Shown: in pieces, positions 16,635 through 24,628 of the stretch | Layout of the letters: each line of letters starts with the position of its first letter | Numbering within the stretch: the stretch's first letter is position 1 | Origin: Pseudomonas bharatica CSV86 | GTDB lineage: Bacteria > Pseudomonadota > Gammaproteobacteria > Pseudomonadales > Pseudomonadaceae | Assembly (NCBI RefSeq): GCF_000319305.2 | Contig: NZ_AMWJ02000001.1 | Coordinates: forward strand, 2,147,001 to 2,211,000 | Reading direction: 5' to 3' | Length of the DNA: 64,000 nucleotides | Notes under the pieces: model-generated | What the model was told of the DNA's origin: nothing | The model's input: the letters and a program-made list of their open reading frames with translations, nothing else | The model's database searches: none | Made by a program: the position numbers and the translations under genes

Positions 16635-17210
16635 TTAAATCAGTGCCAAGATTGAAGTGGCAATCGTACCGATGTTGGCGATGTGTGATAACGAGTCAAG
16701 CAGGGTTGAGATAACCTTCTTGCTCGGTTTCGCGGACGTTAGGTTTTGTTCAAGAGCATCTACAAGGTCAGTGGCCTCTTCACGTTGGACACTGTCGAGA
16801 GTAGCCACCGTCTGCCTGAGAGCTTCCACGTACTGCTGTAGGTCAGCACCGATGGTCACATTGTTGGAGGAGTTATCGACTGAGTCTTGATTAACGCGCG
16901 CGTTGTGCCCGCTTATGTTGTACGTGATGCTCTGGATTCTCGCTGCTGCTTCCGGTACCCCTAGTTTTTTCACCACTATCTGATAGTGCGCTGGTATCTG
17001 ATGTCCTTTTTCATAAAACACCGGATCAATGACCTCATAAGTCTCCGCACCGCCATTCGACATTCGCCGCTCAATCAAGTCTCCGACATTAATCAACGCA
17101 GTAGTCGCAGCAAAAATTTTCCCAGGTTGAACGCTTGCTTTGATCGCTACAATTTTGTTGCCATCTTGCTTCTGAACACTAATCGTGTCCCTCATGAGTC
17201 TAGTCATCAT
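16635..17210 (-). CDS. Unknown phage protein (insulated moron)
   Basis: 191 aa. The N-terminal half is beta-rich and polar (RDTISVQKQDGNKIVAIKASVQPGKIF, LINVGDLIERRM). The middle contains an Asn/Ser-rich segment (NARVNQDSVDNSSNNVTIG), then a helical stretch (QYVEALRQTVATLDSVQREEATDLVDALEQNL) and a weakly hydrophobic C-terminus (IANIGTIATSILALI). AT-richer than its neighbours. It sits between tube and chaperone genes and is framed by two near-identical terminators, so it is probably expressed separately, perhaps from the prophage. The layout (sensor-like beta domain, hydrophobic end) would fit an exclusion or defence protein, but this is speculation. Confidence 0.7.
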   Translation of the reverse strand: MMTRLMRDTISVQKQDGNKIVAIKASVQPGKIFAATTALINVGDLIERRMSNGGAETYEVIDPVFYEKGHQIPAHYQIVVKKLGVPEAAARIQSITYNISGHNARVNQDSVDNSSNNVTIGADLQQYVEALRQTVATLDSVQREEATDLVDALEQNLTSAKPSKKVISTLLDSLSHIANIGTIATSILALI

Positions 17211-17270
17211 TACATGCTCCCTGCACTTGATGTAGCCAACGCGGCATCATCTTAGGCCATATGAGTACCG

Positions 17271-17300
17271 GAAAAACACGCCCCGCACAATGGCGGGGCT
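17271..17300 (-). terminator. Terminator after the tail tube gene
   Basis: Stem GCCCCGC (17280-17286) / GCGGGGC (17293-17299) with a 6-nt loop, followed on the minus strand by GTGTTTTT. Almost the same hairpin occurs at 16610-16631 on the other side of the 16635-17210 gene. Confidence 0.8.
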
Positions 17301-17317
17301 TTGGTTCTTTGAGCGAA

Positions 17318-17842
17318 TCAAGCCTGCCCAATATTCTTCCGATACCTGGCCAACTGATCCTCACCTCCGACCTTGAAGATGTTGGCCAGGTAATCCAGCA
17401 ACACCACCTCGCTGCCGTTGAGCATCTGCCGGACGTAGATCGCCGAAAACGGCGACTCGAATTTCGTCGGGTCGCGTGGCTTGTACGTGCCCAGTTGGTA
17501 TTCCTTGAACATGACGGTCATCAGCGTGACCAGTGGCATCTCGTCCACCAGGCCGGCGCTGTTGAAGACCTGTACGTTCGACCGGAGCTGCAACTGGACA
17601 GTCTTGAACGGCGTTGCGAAGCGCTTGGCCGCGTCGTAGTACAGGCTGTTCCAGACGATCTTGCCTTCGAGCTTGTCGATCCCATCCGGCAGCTCGATCA
17701 GGCCGACCATGCCCAGCCCCTGGAAGTCGCTCATCACGGCCTTGACCGTGCCAAGGTCGATTTCCTCAACACGTCCGAAAAAGCTGTTGCCGTCCAGGTA
17801 GAGAGAGGCGTTGGTGATGCGGTGTGCGCTGAACCCTGCCAT
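17318..17842 (-). CDS. Major tail tube protein (FII family)
   Basis: 174 aa. The pattern NASLYLDGNSFFGRVEEIDLGTVKAVMSDFQGLGMVGLIELPDGIDKLEGKIVWNSLYYD is the phage tail tube FII signature. It forms the inner tube of a contractile tail and is translationally coupled to the sheath gene, sharing base 17842 with its stop. Ends the sheath-tube unit, with a terminator 18 bases downstream. Confidence 0.95.
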   Translation of the reverse strand: MAGFSAHRITNASLYLDGNSFFGRVEEIDLGTVKAVMSDFQGLGMVGLIELPDGIDKLEGKIVWNSLYYDAAKRFATPFKTVQLQLRSNVQVFNSAGLVDEMPLVTLMTVMFKEYQLGTYKPRDPTKFESPFSAIYVRQMLNGSEVVLLDYLANIFKVGGEDQLARYRKNIGQA

Positions 17843-19263
17843 CAGGACGCTCCTAAGTTGACCAGGTACTCCCCGGTAATTTCGGTTTCAAAGGTGCCCC
17901 GCTCGAACGGCAACGGCACGGTGAGTTTGTAGTTGAACAGGGCGTGCCCCAGTTCAAGCTCAGTCTGCGGGTTACGGGCCGGGTCGTACCAACACTCGCC
18001 ACCGATCAGCGCCTGATCACCGATCAGCTTGCGCATAAACTGGTTGACACTCTCGGTGATGCTCTCGATCAAGGAATCCGTGATCGGCTGATCAACGAAC
18101 TGGAGCGAGCTGTAACGGATCGACTCGTCGATGATGTCCTTGGTGCGCCGCACGTTTTCGAAGTTGCGCATGTGCGTCACGGTCGGCCAGGCCGCCGTGC
18201 GGTTGCCCCACAGGCGCAGGCCCGTGCCGAACGAGTTGAAGACAGTGGTGATGCCGTTTTCGTTGAGCAGGTTGACCTCGCTGCCGGCATCGTCGATGCG
18301 GGCCGTCAGCGGACGCTCCAGGCCGATGACCCCGAGGAGTTCCTTGTTGGAGCTGCTCCACCAGTAGCCGTTGTCATTATCAACTTTCGCCCGCAGGCCA
18401 GCGGCACGGATCGACAACGGCTGCAGACGCTCGCCGTTTGCCGCGTCGTAGACTTTCACATGTGGGTAGCACAGGCGAACACGGTCGCTGCTGGTGTTGA
18501 AATTGATCGAGCCGGATGGCCCGCGCCCGGCGATGACTTGCTGAACGGTGGTGCCGATAGGCGCGTCGATGTAGGCGATACCACCGACTTTGGTTGCCGA
18601 AACGATCAGCTCAACGCTCACGGAGTTGAGCGTACTGAAGCCCGGTGCGATGAAGATCTTCGGGAAGAAGCCGAACTCGTTATAGCTGTCCTGGAAAGCG
18701 AGTAACCCGCTGCGCTGGCCAGCCACTGACACCGCACCGATGATGTCTTCCGGGGTGACCTTTGTAGGGTCGGCATAGGTGTAGTCGGCCTTGACCTTCC
18801 CATTGAGCGGAATTGCACCGGTACTGATGCGCGTGACCAGCCCGCTCAGCATGTCTGCGCTGTAGTCGATGTCCAAGTCATAGGTGGTCGCCCCGTCCTC
18901 GCTCTTAACGACCAGGGCTTGCAAGGCAGCGTGGTCGAGTTGCAGCCGGTCGTTGTCAGCGAATGTGCTCGACGCACCTGCGACGTTGCTCCGGTGCACG
19001 GCGGGGTCGAGCACGTTGTAGACCAGGACAGTGCCAGCACCGAAGTCATAAATGCCATCCAGCGCCTCAGGGATGCTGAAGCCCGGCAGGTGACCGCCGA
19101 ACTGGGCGCCGTCTATATCATTGAGCGACAGCGTCAGCGTCTTGACCGGCCCCGTGGGTGCGGTGCCGATCAGGGCGATGACTGCCGACTTGACCACCTT
19201 CGTGCCCCGAGGGCCGCGTTCGACTTCCGTCGTTTCGATGCCATGCAGGTAATTAGCTGCCAT
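17842..19263 (-). CDS. Tail sheath protein (FI family)
   Basis: 473 aa from ATG 19263, chosen because an AAGGAG RBS lies 8 bases upstream; the longer frame overlaps the previous gene. Sheath features: VERGPRGTKVVKSAVIALIGTAPTGP at the N-terminus, FSIPEALDGIYDFGAGTVLVYNVLDP (about 60-85), WWSSSNKELLGVIGLERPLTARIDD (about 280-305) and FNSFGTGLRLWGNRTA followed by the C-terminal domain with VNQFMRKLIGDQALIGG. It shows that the phage is a myovirus, unlike the siphovirus-type tail of B3 itself. Confidence 0.95.
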   Translation of the reverse strand: MAANYLHGIETTEVERGPRGTKVVKSAVIALIGTAPTGPVKTLTLSLNDIDGAQFGGHLPGFSIPEALDGIYDFGAGTVLVYNVLDPAVHRSNVAGASSTFADNDRLQLDHAALQALVVKSEDGATTYDLDIDYSADMLSGLVTRISTGAIPLNGKVKADYTYADPTKVTPEDIIGAVSVAGQRSGLLAFQDSYNEFGFFPKIFIAPGFSTLNSVSVELIVSATKVGGIAYIDAPIGTTVQQVIAGRGPSGSINFNTSSDRVRLCYPHVKVYDAANGERLQPLSIRAAGLRAKVDNDNGYWWSSSNKELLGVIGLERPLTARIDDAGSEVNLLNENGITTVFNSFGTGLRLWGNRTAAWPTVTHMRNFENVRRTKDIIDESIRYSSLQFVDQPITDSLIESITESVNQFMRKLIGDQALIGGECWYDPARNPQTELELGHALFNYKLTVPLPFERGTFETEITGEYLVNLGAS

Positions 19264-19501
19264 TGGCTTGAACTCCTTCATCCTTCGCGGCTGCCTTCGG
19301 CTTCGCGGGTTGGCTGGTTGCCTTTGCTGGCTCTGCATCTGGCTCCAAATGCTTCAATTCCAGCAGGACTTTCGTGTAGTCATGGTCGGCAGGCAGTCCG
19401 ACCAGCTGGCCTGGTAGCAGCTGGACGTCGAGCAGTCCACCGTCAACGCGCAGGCAGGCTGCGCTCTGCGGACCGCTGTAGCGGTAGCGAGTGAGATTCA
19501 T
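19253..19501 (-). CDS. DUF2635 protein (Mu gp38-like)
   Basis: 82 aa. The first ~50 residues (YSGPQSAACLRVDGGLLDVQLLPGQLVGLPADHDYTKVLLELKHL) are the DUF2635 region; the tail is Ala/Lys/Pro-rich. In Mu the equivalent lies between gp37 and the sheath, as here. Overlaps the sheath start by 11 bases and the gp37-like stop by 4. Role in tail assembly unknown. Confidence 0.8.
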   Translation of the reverse strand: MNLTRYRYSGPQSAACLRVDGGLLDVQLLPGQLVGLPADHDYTKVLLELKHLEPDAEPAKATSQPAKPKAAAKDEGVQANGS

Positions 19502-19983
19502 TGGAAACCCTCATGTTCGAAGTCAGCGCGGGTAAGAAGCGGATCGCTGCGTGGGGCAACGACCTGGATCTGGGTTGCGCCAGTGGTGATGTCCAGGGCG
19601 TACTGCCAGACGCCTTGGGTGTGCCCCAGGAACTGCTCCATCAACGGCTGGCATGCACGGTCGCAGTGGGGTGGATACCAGCCGGTCAGCACCTTGCGGA
19701 TGCGGTCCAGGTAACTGGTGACGCCGTCCTTGCCATTGAGCTGGCGGAACACAAGGGTCAGCCGGAAGACCAACTGGCGTTCCTGGAAGGCCGCATCGGT
19801 TGCCTCGGAGTTGTTGAACTTGCTGCGCCCGTATGCCACCAGGATGGCGCCACGGGAGTGGTTCAGCCGGTACTGTCCTGGTGCTTCCGGAAACAACTCA
19901 ACGGACAGTTCCCGAGCGAAGTGCTCCTGCAGGCGAGTCAGCAAGGCGTCCTGCAGTACCGTGGTCTGGGTCTTCGGCATCAT
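19498..19983 (-). CDS. Gp37-like protein (DUF1834 family)
   Basis: 161 aa from the first of two ATGs (19983), with GAGGGG 8 bases upstream. Contains VFRLTLVFRQLNGKDGVTSYLDRIRKVLTGWYPPHCDRACQPL and GVWQYALDITTGATQIQV, the Mu gp37 pattern. Probably a head-tail or tail terminator component, inferred from its position between gp36 and the sheath. Coupled to gp36 by overlap. Confidence 0.8.
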   Translation of the reverse strand: MMPKTQTTVLQDALLTRLQEHFARELSVELFPEAPGQYRLNHSRGAILVAYGRSKFNNSEATDAAFQERQLVFRLTLVFRQLNGKDGVTSYLDRIRKVLTGWYPPHCDRACQPLMEQFLGHTQGVWQYALDITTGATQIQVVAPRSDPLLTRADFEHEGFQ

Positions 19984-20414
19984 CAGTAGCCCCTCCAAAC
20001 ATCATCGCTAAACTGCTGACGACGGGAGCGGACACGAATTTCGCCTGGCTCAGGTGCTGCTTGACCGGTGGGCATGCCCAGGGTGACGACACCATCACGG
20101 ATGCTTTCCAGCAGCTTGATGGTGTCCTTGCGACTGTCCTTGACCGCATCCGGCATCGCGCCTTCTGGCCGGCGCTGGTAGAGCCAGTGCCGAGCCAGTA
20201 GTACGACTGCATCCCGCAACACTGTTGGTACCGGATCAATCGGCAGGTCGTAGCGACCGCGCAGGTAACCGTCTACCAGCTCCTCGGCCTGCCTTACACC
20301 ATCCTCGATCACGCGCTCGTCGGGCAGCTCAGCTGCTGGGTCATCATTGGAGAGCTGAACAAGTGTCAGTTCAGGGATCGCCCGGCCTACATCGTCGCGG
20401 GTGCAGTAGCGCAT
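19983..20414 (-). CDS. Gp36-like head-tail connector (DUF1320)
   Basis: 143 aa. MRYCTRDDVGRAIPELTLVQLSND followed by QAEELVDGYLRGRYDLP and LRDAVVLLARHWLYQRRPEG is the standard DUF1320/Mu gp36 sequence pattern. A helical connector protein at the neck is the accepted role for relatives. Sits in the order capsid - decoration - gp36 - gp37 - sheath. Confidence 0.85.
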   Translation of the reverse strand: MRYCTRDDVGRAIPELTLVQLSNDDPAAELPDERVIEDGVRQAEELVDGYLRGRYDLPIDPVPTVLRDAVVLLARHWLYQRRPEGAMPDAVKDSRKDTIKLLESIRDGVVTLGMPTGQAAPEPGEIRVRSRRQQFSDDVWRGY

Positions 20415-20416
20415 GA

Positions 20417-20749
20417 TCAGATCCCGCGCACGATGCGGATGATGTCGCCCGCTGCCGTCGCGGCGTCCAGCGCAGTGCCATTGCTGACACCTTCCGCGTG
20501 CACGACGGCACGGCCAGTGGCGTCCGATTCGACTTCGGCACCTGCCGCGATAGCGCCGCCTGAAGAAACCAGGCAGATGCCCAGGACATCTACGGGAGCG
20601 GCGTTACCCTCTTCGGTATCCGCTGCAACCGCGCCCAGGGACTTGGCGCCTGCAGCACACAGGCCGCCGTCCAGGCCGGCGAAGCGATGACGAGGTAGAT
20701 CGACCAGGGCCAACAATGAGGTAGTGAGCACAGTCTGTTTGGTCTTCAT
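20417..20749 (-). CDS. Capsid decoration protein (DUF2190)
   Basis: 110 aa. KTKQTVLTTSLLALVDLPRHRFAGLDG and the short beta-rich repeats that follow (GDIIRIVRGI at the end) match DUF2190 proteins, found next to the major capsid gene in many Mu-like phages and thought to decorate the head. Overlaps the preceding gene by 4 bases. Confidence 0.8.
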   Translation of the reverse strand: MKTKQTVLTTSLLALVDLPRHRFAGLDGGLCAAGAKSLGAVAADTEEGNAAPVDVLGICLVSSGGAIAAGAEVESDATGRAVVHAEGVSNGTALDAATAAGDIIRIVRGI

Positions 20750-21054
20750 TTGAAGTCGTCCTCGGGTTCGATGCAGCGGTTTCTCAGCAAGGACCGTGCG
20801 ACGGCGTCGGTCAGCAGAAGCTCGTCACCTTGGGTGTACAGTTGGCCGTTGAGCAGCACATCACTGCGGGAAGTAACGCGGTAGGCGCGCGTTTCGGGTT
20901 CTGGCTCGGACTCTGGCGCCCCGTTGGCCTCGGCAGGGGGCGAGGCTTGCGGTTCGGTGGCCGGCGTATCGGGGGCCTTACGAACTTCAGGTGCCTGATC
21001 CTTGGCAATCTCCGGGCTCGGCTCTTTGTCTTGTGGCGTGGATTTCGCAGCCAT
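20746..21054 (-). CDS. Pro/Glu-rich phage protein with C-terminal Mu-F-like domain
   Basis: 102 aa from ATG 21054 (MAAKSTPQDKEPS). The first ~65 residues are low-complexity Pro/Glu/Ala; the last ~40 (TRAYRVTSRSDVLLNGQLYTQGDELLLTDAVARSLLRNRCIE) form a small conserved domain seen in Mu-like prophages next to the capsid gene. Role unknown. Coupled to the decoration gene. Confidence 0.75.
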   Translation of the reverse strand: MAAKSTPQDKEPSPEIAKDQAPEVRKAPDTPATEPQASPPAEANGAPESEPEPETRAYRVTSRSDVLLNGQLYTQGDELLLTDAVARSLLRNRCIEPEDDFK

Positions 21055-21062
21055 GGTCCACC

Positions 21063-21986
21063 TCAACCGTTAATGTCGGAGATCAGGTAGCCGGCATCGG
21101 CGCCGACCACTACCGGTTTGTAGATGTCGGTGTTGCGCACGTAGTGGAGCTTGCCGCCCGACGCATCGAAGGTGTCGATCTCGGGCATGCCCTTGCGACG
21201 CAGGGTGTAGCCGAAGCTAGGATCTTCGTAGTTGGTCTGGGAGCCACCCTGTGGCTTGGCGACGTAAGCCAGTTGCAGGGTGTCGGTCCAGATGTCACCC
21301 ACCGAGTTGGTGTTGGCGAGCGCTTCACCGATGTGGATGTCGTTGATACCGAACAGCGCCTTGAGATGCTCGACGGTGATCAGCTTGCGCTCGTTGCTGC
21401 CCAGTGCTTCCTGCAGCTTGGGATGGAACTTGAGCGATGCATAGGTCGATGCACCCATGGTGATGGTGTTTGGGCGAACGCCGATCCGGCTGCGGATCAC
21501 TTCCTTGCCGCGTTCCACATCCTGGATCGGATCACCACCGCCGTTGCTCCACTGGCTGTTTCCGGCCAGGGTCACCTTGGCGCCGGGCAGGTAGGTGCTC
21601 GGGCTTTGAGCGAGCTTGGCGCACGCAACCTCGCGGCGGAGATCGATCACATCGACGACGCGGCGCGAAGCGCGCGCCTGAGCGTCGAACAGGGCTTCGG
21701 CCTGCTCGCGGTAGTCAACCGGATAAGCGATGTCGTGCTCGCGCAGGACCACGTCCAGTCCGTCAGCATCATCCGGGTTCATGATGTTGGACTGCGCTCG
21801 AATCGCGCGCTCCGTGTCGTACAGCTCGAACGCTTCCTTGCCGAACAGCGGAATGATCCCGGCTTCCTTGTCCATCAGCGCAATTGGAAACAGTGCTTCG
21901 CCGATGAGCTGGGCATTGCGATAACCGCGCGCCAGGTTGGTGAGGACCGGATCGACGATCCGGATTTGCTTCAAACGATCGGCCAT
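21063..21986 (-). CDS. Major capsid protein (Mu gpT position)
   Basis: 307 aa. Features: VDPVLTNLARGYRNAQLIGEALFPIALMDKEAGIIPLFGKEAFELYDTERAIRAQSN (about 11-70), an N-arm/E-loop-like segment, and RSRIGVRPNTITMGASTYASLKFHPKLQEAL (about 165-195). The profile is that of HK97-fold major head proteins of B3/Mu-like phages. It follows the protease-scaffold gene directly, the usual scaffold-capsid order. Confidence 0.85.
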   Translation of the reverse strand: MADRLKQIRIVDPVLTNLARGYRNAQLIGEALFPIALMDKEAGIIPLFGKEAFELYDTERAIRAQSNIMNPDDADGLDVVLREHDIAYPVDYREQAEALFDAQARASRRVVDVIDLRREVACAKLAQSPSTYLPGAKVTLAGNSQWSNGGGDPIQDVERGKEVIRSRIGVRPNTITMGASTYASLKFHPKLQEALGSNERKLITVEHLKALFGINDIHIGEALANTNSVGDIWTDTLQLAYVAKPQGGSQTNYEDPSFGYTLRRKGMPEIDTFDASGGKLHYVRNTDIYKPVVVGADAGYLISDING

Positions 21987-22001
21987 ATTGGCTCCTGGGG
22001 A

Positions 22002-23096
22002 TCAGATGAGTTGGCGGACTGCCGACTCGTAAGGGATGTTCTTCTCTGCGGCCAGTGCAGTTGCGCGCTGGTGTAGCTCCAGGCGGTCGGGGTCAGTGTT
22101 CTTCTCGGCGAACTCCAGGTCGGCCTTCACCGAGCCACCGCCGTGGCGCTCCTTGCTGGCCTTCTCGGCGAAGTCGATCTGCTTGGGCAAGTCGCTGAAG
22201 ATCGCCTTGAGGCCAGTGGTGACCGGCTGACGTTCGTCGCCCTCACCGAACTCCAAGGGCTTGTCGTTGGACTCGGCGAAGTCGAGGACTGCGATCAACG
22301 CAGGGGCATGCTTGGGCAGCAGGCGACCTTCGCTGACCAGTCCTTCGGCGAAGGCGATGTGGCTTTGATGGATGCCATCCAGGCGGGCTTTGCGACTCTG
22401 TTCCTGATGCTGCTGGACCTGGCCCTTGAGGCGCTCGTTTTCCGCCTGCATGGCGGCGATCTCTTCGGGTTTCACGGTGGATTCCTCGGTGATGGGTGGG
22501 ACGGGTTCTGAAAAGGACGGGCGCGGCTCATGCTCACGCGCAGCCTCGGCGAGGCTGTTGATTTGCCAGTCGGGGATCACCTGATCGGCGATCTCCAGGC
22601 CGCGATCACCGATCAGGAAGTCACGCAGCCGTCGCCACAGGGACGCGCTGGCTTCATGGCCGAAGTCGCCGAACTCGATGACACCGCCTTCACCGTCAGC
22701 CAGTTCGATGGGGCGCAAGCCCTTTACTGCAGGCGGCTGTGCGCCCAGGAAACCGACGTGGCGCAGGTAGTACACGCCGGGGACGGGGTTGTTTGGTGAG
22801 TCCGGGTGATAGAAGGAGGCGGAGATTTTCTTGAAGCTGCCCTTGCTCACCAGTTCGGCAAACGCCGGATCAACCTGCGTGGGCGTGGCGACCAGCCCTT
22901 CGGCACTGGCACTGAGCGATTGAACCCAGCCAGCTGCTGGTGCGTCGTGCTTGGGGTGACCGATCACCAGGGGCGCTTCATGTCGAGCAGGGTCGTAGGC
23001 CAAGACGGTGGCCGTCAGATCTGATTCGCTGAAGCTGAAGCTGTCACCGCTCATGGCGACGTGCTTGCCGGGCTTGAAAATATGCAGTGGTTTCAT
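22002..23096 (-). CDS. Mu gpI-like head maturation protease and scaffold
   Basis: 364 aa. N-terminal protease region: APLVIGHPKHDAPAAGWVQSL, DPAFAELVSKGSFKKISASFYHP, YYLRHVGFLGAQPPAVKGL. The C-terminal third is a charged coiled coil (AAMQAENERLKGQVQQHQEQ) suited to scaffolding, as with Mu I/Z. It opens the head operon behind the late motif copy at 23155-23175, matching the position of Mu promoter PI. Confidence 0.9.
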   Translation of the reverse strand: MKPLHIFKPGKHVAMSGDSFSFSESDLTATVLAYDPARHEAPLVIGHPKHDAPAAGWVQSLSASAEGLVATPTQVDPAFAELVSKGSFKKISASFYHPDSPNNPVPGVYYLRHVGFLGAQPPAVKGLRPIELADGEGGVIEFGDFGHEASASLWRRLRDFLIGDRGLEIADQVIPDWQINSLAEAAREHEPRPSFSEPVPPITEESTVKPEEIAAMQAENERLKGQVQQHQEQSRKARLDGIHQSHIAFAEGLVSEGRLLPKHAPALIAVLDFAESNDKPLEFGEGDERQPVTTGLKAIFSDLPKQIDFAEKASKERHGGGSVKADLEFAEKNTDPDRLELHQRATALAAEKNIPYESAVRQLI

Positions 23097-23329
23097 GAGC
23101 TGTGCGCTGCGTTGATGACGATACGCACAGCCTGACCGGTCAACGGCAGACTGACTTTTAATCGGGTTTAAAGAGTGTCGTCAGGCCAAATCTGGTGAGA
23201 GGTGAGAAACGAAGCGTCGGGCAGCGTCTGGACGTGGCTTTATAAATTCCTGTAAAGCACCAAACAGCGATGCGAGGCCGCTGCGGGATGAACCGGAGCG
23301 GCTGAGCAGGTCCAGCGCTCCAGGGGCCG
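23097..23329. promoter_or_regulatory. Head-operon upstream region with late motif copy 2 at 23155-23175
   Basis: CTTTTAATCGGGTTTAAAG lies at 23155-23173, followed by AG, 59 bases upstream of the protease-scaffold ATG. The adjoining stretch 23180-23330 has two overlapping short minus-strand frames (for example one ending LSPDLA), but neither has a good start outside the preceding gene, so I leave it as noncoding or uncertain. Confidence 0.75.
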
Positions 23330-23812
23330 CTACCGGCGAGCAGCCTTTTCCAGGTGAGCCAGGGCGAGATCCAGGATCGACTCCTCTGCCTCGGGTTGCA
23401 GCTTGCCATCCTCGTCCATGGGCAGGTACGGACGAGCAGGGATATCGCCCCACAGATTGGGAAACTCCTGTTTCTCTCCACCGAAATGCATCATCGCTGC
23501 ATAGACCTTGTTACTGCCCACCAGCGCGCTGCTGCTATCGGCATGCGTGGTGATCGACGCAGCCAAGCCGCCTGCGGTGATCTGGAGCATCTGACCTGGC
23601 CATGTCCCTGCCGCCTCGCGGATCGCTGTAGTGACATCGGATAGCGTTGGCCATGCGTTACCTGATTGACCTTCGTCTTCCAGGTTTTCTTCAGTGATGC
23701 TGGCGAACTCGGCTGCGATACCGCGCATCAGCGGTGCCAGTTCTCCGACTGCCCATTCGACCTGGGAAAGCGCACGCTGAATATTCTGGTGATCGAGTTC
23801 AAGCGTGATCAT
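23330..23812 (-). CDS. Virion morphogenesis protein (Mu gpG family)
   Basis: 160 aa. Typical of phage_tail_S proteins: HQNIQRALSQVEWAVGELAPLMRGIAAEFASITEENLEDEGQ and the C-terminal MMHFGGEKQEFPNLWGDIPARPYLPMDED, where the HFGG...IPARPYLP block is diagnostic. Mu gpG acts in tail-head completion and its gene lies between F and I, exactly as here. Overlaps the F-like gene by 14 bases. Confidence 0.85.
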   Translation of the reverse strand: MITLELDHQNIQRALSQVEWAVGELAPLMRGIAAEFASITEENLEDEGQSGNAWPTLSDVTTAIREAAGTWPGQMLQITAGGLAASITTHADSSSALVGSNKVYAAMMHFGGEKQEFPNLWGDIPARPYLPMDEDGKLQPEAEESILDLALAHLEKAARR

Positions 23813-24626
23813 GCAGCCCCTTCGCTTTCAGTACGTCGGCCAGGCCTTCGCCTGGGCTGTGGTTGAATCCTGGGTCAGTGCGGAACTGGCGAACCTTGCC
23901 ATCCGATCCGGTAACCCTCACTACGGTCACCTCAGCGGTCCTGACTTCCCCGGTGCGTTTGTTCACTCCAACCTCAACAGTTTCCCGGCGGACGGTGTCG
24001 GCGCTGTATGCGAGCGTCAGCTTGCGACGCTTCATGGCAGCTTCAGAAAGTGCCGTCACGCGGCAGCGGCAGTTGAATCCGTTCGGCGGGTAGATTGCTG
24101 ACCAGATCGGATCATCGTGGCGGTATACGACGCCGTTGAGTGCTGCATGGCTTGGCCGTGTCTTGCCGTCCATGATCGCCACATATCGCCAGTACGGATG
24201 TGATTCCGCCGCGTCTTCCATGGCAGCCTTGCGACCAGCCATGTAGGCACTTTGCAGGTTGGTCTGGTAGATGGTCTTGAGCCGGTACGGGCTACCAAGC
24301 TGCACCAGCTCGGCCTCGCCCTGACCATCGACGATCACCTGCTTACCCCACCAACCCTGCTTTTCGAGGATCGGCTGAAGCTCGGTCGTGAACTGCTTCA
24401 ATGTCCGGCCTTCTTTCAGCGCACGCTCCAGGGACTCACGGATATCAGATAGCAGGTCCAGGCGCATCGCCTTGGCCACAGTGAAAGCCTGGTCGTGGGC
24501 AGCATCGAGCATATCCTGCCAGTCCCAGGTGACCGCGTAACCTTTGCTCTTGAGGTAAGTTATCGCGGCAGCAGGCTCCAGGCCGAAGATCGCTTTGAGG
24601 TCAACGGGATTGACTGGCTTGGCCAT
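23799..24626 (-). CDS. Minor head protein (Mu gpF / SPP1 gp7 family)
   Basis: 275 aa. Contains RLKTIYQTNLQSAYMAGRKAAME (about 115-137), YWRYVAIMDGKTRPSHAALNGVVYRHDDPIW (about 145-175) and the cysteine signature NGFNCRCRVTALSE (about 185), all diagnostic for the phage_Mu_F family. Injected or internal head protein needed for morphogenesis. Lies directly after the portal. Confidence 0.9.
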   Translation of the reverse strand: MAKPVNPVDLKAIFGLEPAAAITYLKSKGYAVTWDWQDMLDAAHDQAFTVAKAMRLDLLSDIRESLERALKEGRTLKQFTTELQPILEKQGWWGKQVIVDGQGEAELVQLGSPYRLKTIYQTNLQSAYMAGRKAAMEDAAESHPYWRYVAIMDGKTRPSHAALNGVVYRHDDPIWSAIYPPNGFNCRCRVTALSEAAMKRRKLTLAYSADTVRRETVEVGVNKRTGEVRTAEVTVVRVTGSDGKVRQFRTDPGFNHSPGEGLADVLKAKGLHDHA

Positions 24627-24628
24627 GC

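Noticed and set aside
23181..23453. Possible small gene between gpG-like and protease-scaffold genes
   Set aside because: The frame starts inside the gpG-like gene, is rich in Arg/Ser/Gly like an out-of-frame translation, and has no RBS near a late start.
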